Assembly (NCBI GenBank): GCA_000934455.1
Contig: KN882870.1
Location: 126,339 to 153,124, forward strand
Length of the DNA: 26,786 nt
DNA from: Apostichopus parvimensis
Lineage: Eukaryota > Echinodermata > Holothuroidea > Aspidochirotida > Stichopodidae
Direction: 5' to 3'
Part shown: positions 1 to 26,786 of the stretch, one piece after another
How the letters are laid out: each line of letters begins with the position of its first letter
Numbering within the stretch: the stretch's first letter is position 1
Made by a program: the position numbers and the translations under genes
The notes under the pieces: generated by a model
What the model saw: only the letters and a program-made list of their open reading frames with translations
Told to the model about the DNA's origin: nothing
Database searches by the model: none

Positions 1-873
1 AATTCCACTTATGGGGTCATTTTCCCCCTTTAACATGGGAAGTATGCTCGTATATTATGTACATAATCACGTGTTCTATCTACACCGTGTTGAAGCATAT
101 AATTAACATCACAGTTGGGTTGCTACTTAATTTACGTTATTGCAACCAGATTTGTCATTATTCAAAATTGATGAATAGATTTTACGATATAATGTTGGAA
201 CAGTGTTTCCCTATAAACGTAATGTTTATTTATTAATAAACAATTGAGGTTATAATTTTGATTTGATGTTTAAATTTTTACTCGTAACCGTAATCGTGTT
301 CACAGTTTGTGAATGAGACAGATTTATTTTGGAATCATTTAATTAGATAAACTGGCAAAGGAATTGTCTACGGCATTCGAAGTTTTATTTGTTCTTGTGT
401 AAAGATAAAAAAGAAATGTTGTTGCTGAAATTGATTCGTTTAAGTATTTCTTGTTTCGATTTAGATGTAGGCTTCATGTTAGACAGATATTGCTGTTGTG
501 CGCATATGTGTCCTATGCAACTCTATTATGCTGGGTTTACATTGTTATATACAACCTACATTTTTTATATATCGAGTTATAAGGTCCTTTTATGTTTAAT
601 TTGATCATTGTTTCCCAGTTTCACCCCCGCTCAGTGAAGTATCTCACACACATATTACAGTAGCAGGCCTACACATTTACAACTAGGATAAATTATTCTT
701 TAGGTAGACAGCAACTTGGCTGATATAGTATTATATGGTTTAAGTTAATCAGGTGTATGTTATTGGTTTAACTAGACTTTCTATTAATATCCTACAATTA
801 TCGTATAGCCTATGTATTTCATATTGGTTATAAACATATAACAATTAATGTTTGCCATAACTGTCAAGAACTC

Positions 874-976
874 GAACTCTGGATGTATATGTGTGTCGGG
901 GGAAGGAATTCGGACTCTGGATGTACGTGTGTCGGGAAGGGAAGGGGGTTGGGGGAAGTCTGTGGGGGGGGGGGGG
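874..976 (+). repeat. G-rich imperfect tandem repeat
   Basis: Two imperfect copies of a unit of about 38 bp, sharing ACTCTGGATGTA and GTGTGTCGGG, begin at 874 and 912. They run into G tracts (GGG, GGG, GGGGG, GGGGG) that end in 13 consecutive Gs at 964–976. The + strand has the pattern expected of a G-quadruplex. The open frames across it come from the low-complexity sequence and are not genes. Confidence 0.7.
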
Positions 977-1550
977 AGTCTGTATGTGTTTCGATCGTTA
1001 ATGTAGTAGACTCAGACCACCGACATATGCCGACGAAACTCATTTCCATATTCCCATGTGGGACCAGCAGGCACTTGGGGTGGGGGTGTAGGTCGAGGAA
1101 GTGTGTACTGGTATGGCTGTAGATTGTGATACAGCAGTCTGTTGTTCTTGGATTTCATGGCTTAAATTTTATTTAGTTGTAGGGTAAGGTTACTATTCAC
1201 TTCAGACGGTTGAGTTATGATGGTACAGGGGCCCGCTCAAGAGGGTATGTGATGCCTCACAATTACTCTGGGAAAGAGAGGGTAAGGGGTAGGGAAGGTA
1301 GGAAGGTGCACAATATTGGCCGCGAGCAACCATCGATGCGAGAGCTCGATACACCTCTCAGAGGTTTGACAAACGGAAGAACAACTTTCGTGTGTTTCTG
1401 AAGTATGTGAGATTGGATATATAACTTGGAACTAAATCTATCACTGTGAGATCGTGGGCCCCATCGAGCCCGTCATCATGTAACAGCATGTTACTATATG
1501 AAATGACTGAGGGGCCAGAAGGTTCAGTAAGCCGGTCGCCATGGAACTTT

Positions 1551-1558
1551 TGACGTCA
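1551..1558. promoter_or_regulatory. CRE palindrome (TGACGTCA), distal copy
   Basis: A perfect 8-bp cAMP-response-element palindrome, the binding site of CREB/ATF bZIP factors. It lies 106 bp upstream of a second perfect copy that abuts a TATA box. A near-MEF2 sequence, CTATTTCTAG, follows at 1571–1580; it has one mismatch to CTA(A/T)4TAG. Whether any of these is bound is inference. Confidence 0.4.
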
Positions 1559-1656
1559 CGAAATGATCTGCTATTTCTAGTACCATCGGATGGGCTGATT
1601 GATTAATAACGGTACCTGGATTCTTCAACATTCCATTACGTCGGAACATCCGTATG

Positions 1657-1670
1657 TGACGTCATATAAA
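1657..1670 (+). promoter_or_regulatory. Candidate core promoter: CRE joined to TATA box
   Basis: TGACGTCA at 1657–1664 is directly followed by TATAAA at 1665–1670. A CRE immediately upstream of a TATA box is a typical arrangement for an inducible or tissue-specific promoter. If used, transcription would start near 1695, about 1.5 kb before the myosin leader exon, leaving room for an untranslated first exon. No clear donor site marks the end of such an exon, so assigning this promoter to the myosin gene is inference. Confidence 0.35.
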
Positions 1671-2994
1671 TGAAGGCATGGCGTTGTAGATATCATCCTC
1701 ATGAATATTTATCTTTTGAGAAGATTAAGCAGGGAGACATCCTTTCAGGGTCATCGTTCCTTACAACTACTAAAGCCTTTGGCTAAAATCCCTTTTTTTA
1801 GTTTGCTAGCTCCTTTTATCATCCATCGATGAAATTCTTATAGGTCTCAATATTCTTATCAATATTTTGCTATTTTGTGTTGAGAACCTATACTCATCCC
1901 CGGACTGTCGAAGCTGTGGGAACTTCGTTGCTGGGAGGCAGGGTATTCACAAAGGGACTTTAAATTGCAACTGAAGTTCAACAGCAACCACTCAGAAAAA
2001 TGTAATTTTGCAAAGTCTTTGGGAAGGAGCCGACTTGGTCACATTTTCCTTGCCTTGTAATATTACAACTATGCTACCTCGATCACTTCGAATTCCACAG
2101 CGCGAAATCTTTACGACTTTGGAAGAAGGTTATCCTACTCTCTCTGAATGAAACGTTCTACTGTGGATCCTGACAAGCAAATCAATTATGAAAACAAGAC
2201 ATGACCACCGCATAGGGATAGCAAAATGGAACCAGTTGTTTCTTTTGGGGTTGGACAAACTTTATTTTGGGGGAGGTTGCCTCAAAAGTCATAGTCATAA
2301 TGCATGCTAGCCGAAAAACTTTGCCTAACGAGTTACATTTATGGAATAGCGTAGGACTAAGCTAACTGTGATACTGTCCTTTGTACGTCGTTTTGGTTAC
2401 GTCTAAGACAACAATACTGACAGTGACATATGAACCAAAATGTATGACTGTATAGGCTCAAGCTAGACTATCTTATATCTGGAAGTTGATGTGAAGGTAT
2501 TAGTCTTTCTTTCAAATCGTCCTTGTATTACTAGTTAGCCTATCACTGTCTGTACTACCACTACCAGGGTTACATAGCCTACTTAAACTAAGTCACATTG
2601 TGCATTTATAAGCCTTAGTTAGGCCTAAACAAAGTAGTAATAATACCAGTGTCAACGGTACTATAAACAATCACATAATCATGAGGTATTCTTTTCTCCA
2701 CAGGATATATACAAAACCCCATGTGTCCTTAATGCCTCTATTGACAACAGTTCACTTTCCAAATATTACTGAAATAAATGCATTAGCAGATTTCTTGACC
2801 TTCTCATTTCATCTCATTACATTGCTAATGCTGTAGGTTGGGCTGTATAATGTCACCCAGTAGCATTAACCCAGGTGTCAAAGTGGCACAAGATGCAGAA
2901 AATCAGTGGAAATATAGCATATTTACTTAAAGTCGTTTTGCACTCATATAGCAGGCATGCACTTGGTAATAATGTTTAATGGAGTCGATTGGCA

Positions 2995-3007
2995 GGGGGG
3001 GGGGGGG
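2995..3007 (+). repeat. Poly-G run (13 G)
   Basis: Thirteen consecutive Gs lie about 230 bp before the myosin start codon. It is simple-sequence DNA, prone to length error in assembly. Confidence 0.8.
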
Positions 3008-3166
3008 AGAGGTGCTGGGAATGGAGAAAACTGAATGATTCTAAAGCTGTCAACATGCAGTATATCTGCTTTGTTTACATTGATAGAAACATTAATATGA
3101 AGATCTAACATTCACAGACAAACACTTTACTCAAGTCATATAGTATTATTGCCTTCTCTCTCCCAG

Positions 3167-3237
3167 ACTTGCTCCTCTTCTTCCAATCTCTCGGTTCTAT
3201 TTCTCATCTGGTCGAAGATCCTCTGTAAGTCGCCATC
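3167..3237 (+). other. Myosin 5' leader with candidate 3' splice site
   Basis: A pyrimidine-rich tract (CCTTCTCTCTCCCAG) ends in AG at 3165–3166, making a good 3' splice site about 70 bp before the initiator ATG. The leader that follows is pyrimidine-rich and ends in GCCATCATGG, a good Kozak context. This fits the usual muscle myosin layout, in which an untranslated exon is spliced to the exon carrying the start codon. The matching upstream exon was not identified. Confidence 0.5.
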
Positions 3238-25439
<22,202 letters not shown>

Positions 25440-25751
25440 GTGAGTTTTCCTGTTCATAAGAATATTAAGAATGGTAACAGTAAATGGACAAGTCATGAGC
25501 AAGAAAGTTTAAAATATGAAACAAAATTTAGATTACTATAAACAACAAAACATATTTGAAAATGTTGTCCTCTGACCATTTTATATCTTCTGTTTTATTT
25601 CTAAAATGTGATATTTCTGAGACTTCCCCCCCCCCCCCCCCCCCCCCCAACAATGCTAATATTTGATCCTACAATAAAAGTATTCAACAATTTTTCCATA
25701 ATTTTTTAATCATTTTTTTCAATTCATTCATTTCTTCCTCTGTGTCGATAG
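25440..25751 (+). other. Junction region between myosin and muniscin exons, with poly-C run
   Basis: The 312 bp between the last myosin exon and the first muniscin exon hold the myosin donor site, AT-rich sequence, a run of 23 Cs (25626–25648) and a T-rich tract ending in the muniscin acceptor (CTCTGTGTCGATAG). No N gap, no mobile element ends and no polyadenylation-type gene end are evident. If the locus is a misjoin, the homopolymer is the most likely breakpoint. Confidence 0.7.
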
Positions 25752-25907
25752 GAGTCTAGCCAAAATCACTGGTGATCTGATGGTATCATTCCCAGCTGGC
25801 ATCATCCAGGCCTTAACCAGCAATCCCTCACCCCCTGTACTAAGTGTGAGGGTGCACAATGTCAGCAAGTTGGAGCAAATATTACCAAACAAGCAATTAA
25901 TCACAAA
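25752..25907 (+). CDS. Muniscin mu-homology exon A
   Basis: 156 nt. It enters with one base that completes a codon begun in a missing upstream exon, and leaves two bases of the next codon. It encodes [20 protein letters not shown], then [14 protein letters not shown] and [22 protein letters not shown] and NP-P--L-(F/V)R are hallmark muniscin motifs. Donor GTGAGT at 25908. The antisense open frame across it is a shadow. Confidence 0.86.
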
Positions 25908-26744
25908 GTGAGTAGTGATAATGTTTGGTATTTTAGTGGAAACTGTAGAATATTGGGCTAATATGCATCTGGTGACTTTGACGTGATCACTCGGTGCTGA
26001 TAGAATCGACAATTTCAACAAAGTAATTGCATACTCATTGTATTATCCCAGGCATAATGCAGTGGTTAGGAACAACAGTGTAGCAAGGGAAGCAACGTCA
26101 CTTACAGTATTTGAAGTAAGAACACCGTAACAGCTTGACTGGTGTTATGTAGTCATTAACCTAACCTACAGGACAGAAAGTTGTCAGGTCTCAAATAATG
26201 CACAACCAGAAATATTGCATATGTTGATATGTGTATATATATATATGTACATTTATATATAATGCAATTGTGCATTGCAGCCCCCATATAGTAGTATGCT
26301 AAACAACGGCATGCCACCTGTCAGCTGGTTTCTCGTTCTGAGGGTGACACGGCTCATGAATATTCCGCTCTGCAGTCGCGTGGGTCACATCAATTACAGC
26401 TCGATGCTATGTACAACCCCACGTGACTTATTTGCATATATGCCAGCAGTACAGACTGTATCTGTAATAACATTTTGTAGATATTAATTATTTATTACCT
26501 GCCCTGGAAAAAATATTCTTGAAATGTTGCTGAACATGTAAACATTTTCCGTTTCTCCCGTGCCTCCTCATCCTCATCTTCTTGTTTGCCGCATCTCCTC
26601 CTTATCGACAGCGATGTCTCGATGAATCAAGGAGACAGCAATGCCTATGTATTCAACATGCAGAACCTTATCATGCTGATTAAGAAACAGTTTGAGAAGA
26701 ATGCTGCTGCCTCATACTTCAATGTTGACATTCTTAAATATCAG
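25752..26744 (+). CDS. Muniscin (FCHO/SGIP1 family), part of mu-homology domain, two exons
   Basis: Two exons (25752–25907, 26612–26744) encode about 96 residues of a muniscin mu-homology domain. This domain binds cargo and accessory factors such as Eps15 and intersectin during clathrin-coated pit formation at the plasma membrane. Recognisable stretches are [30 protein letters not shown] and [11 protein letters not shown], as in FCHO1/2 and SGIP1 from memory. The frame is continuous across the intron (AA|C) and both splice sites are consensus. F-BAR exons, the linker and the preceding mu-domain exon are absent from the window; the rest presumably continues to the right. FCHO and SGIP1 cannot be separated from this part. 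The family assignment is from remembered motifs only. Confidence 0.85.
25908..26611 (+). other. Muniscin intron
   Basis: 704 nt, donor GTGAGT and acceptor CTCCTTATCGACAG. It contains a TA-rich microsatellite near 26230–26262 and a less AT-rich patch (26280–26440) with no recognised coding or mobile content. Confidence 0.75.
26612..26744 (+). CDS. Muniscin mu-homology exon B
   Basis: 133 nt. The first base completes Asn, then it encodes [20 protein letters not shown] and, after a Lys-rich helix, [14 protein letters not shown]. The last motif is nearly invariant in muniscins ((S/T)YYNVD-LKYQ). Ends in phase 0 before donor GTAATT; the rest of the gene lies beyond the window. Confidence 0.85.
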
Positions 26745-26786
26745 GTAATTTATAAAGCAAACTTTTCTCTCATATCAAGGTCATCT

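Larger units (their letters stand above)
1..3166. other. Upstream non-coding region
   Basis: No coding exon or RNA gene is recognisable on either strand in this stretch upstream of the myosin start. The few short open frames encode no family I know and lack codon bias or splice context. It contains a G-rich imperfect tandem repeat near 874–976, two perfect TGACGTCA palindromes (1551 and 1657), a TATA-like box at 1665, and a 13-G run at 2995. Muscle myosin genes usually begin with one or more untranslated exons, so a transcription start somewhere here is expected, but I cannot fix the first exon from sequence alone. Confidence 0.6.

Noticed and set aside
25440-26786. Search for the next myosin exon (DVLGF region) downstream of exon 9
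   Set aside because: No reading frame in this stretch encodes a DVLGF-like or other myosin segment. The only coding-like blocks are the muniscin exons.

Overview
The window is animal genomic DNA. It is AT-rich and intron-rich, with GT–AG splice sites, microsatellites, homopolymer runs and one 50-base assembly gap (15282–15331). All genes I recognise are split genes on the + strand. The main one is the 5' part of a conventional (class II) muscle myosin heavy chain gene. Nine coding exons (3238–25439) join in a continuous frame to give 328 codons, from the initiator Met through the SH3-like N-terminal domain, the ATP-binding P-loop (GESGAGKT) and switch I (NDNSSRFGKF), stopping before switch II. 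The residues look like an invertebrate striated myosin ([23 protein letters not shown]). The exon sizes and phases (144, 157, 28, 112, 93, 64, 102, 104 nt) follow, as I remember it, the pattern of vertebrate MYH genes. An invertebrate deuterostome such as an echinoderm is my best guess, not a proven assignment.

Layout: 1–3166 is upstream non-coding DNA with a G-rich repeat patch and a candidate promoter (CRE palindrome directly joined to a TATA box, 1657–1670). 3167–3417 is the first coding exon with its 5' leader. Introns of 0.2–9.8 kb follow. They hold microsatellites, a structured repeat present twice in opposite orientation (3474–3578 and 9632–9706), a direct pair of about 120-bp repeats (12108 and 13613), a hairpin motif resembling a decayed hammerhead ribozyme (14844–14880), and a small hAT-type MITE with terminal inverted repeats and an 8-bp target duplication (21485–21674).

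The most unusual point is at the 3' end. Only 312 bp after myosin exon 9 come two exons (25752–25907, 26612–26744) that are not myosin. Together they encode part of the mu-homology domain of a muniscin endocytic adaptor (FCHO/SGIP1 family). The next myosin exon is absent, and the muniscin exon has a phase incompatible with myosin exon 9. The 312-bp gap between them contains a run of 23 Cs. This is either an assembly misjoin or a real rearrangement or insertion that puts a 5' myosin fragment inside or beside a muniscin gene. The two genes have no known joint function: one is a sarcomeric motor, the other a clathrin-endocytosis adaptor.
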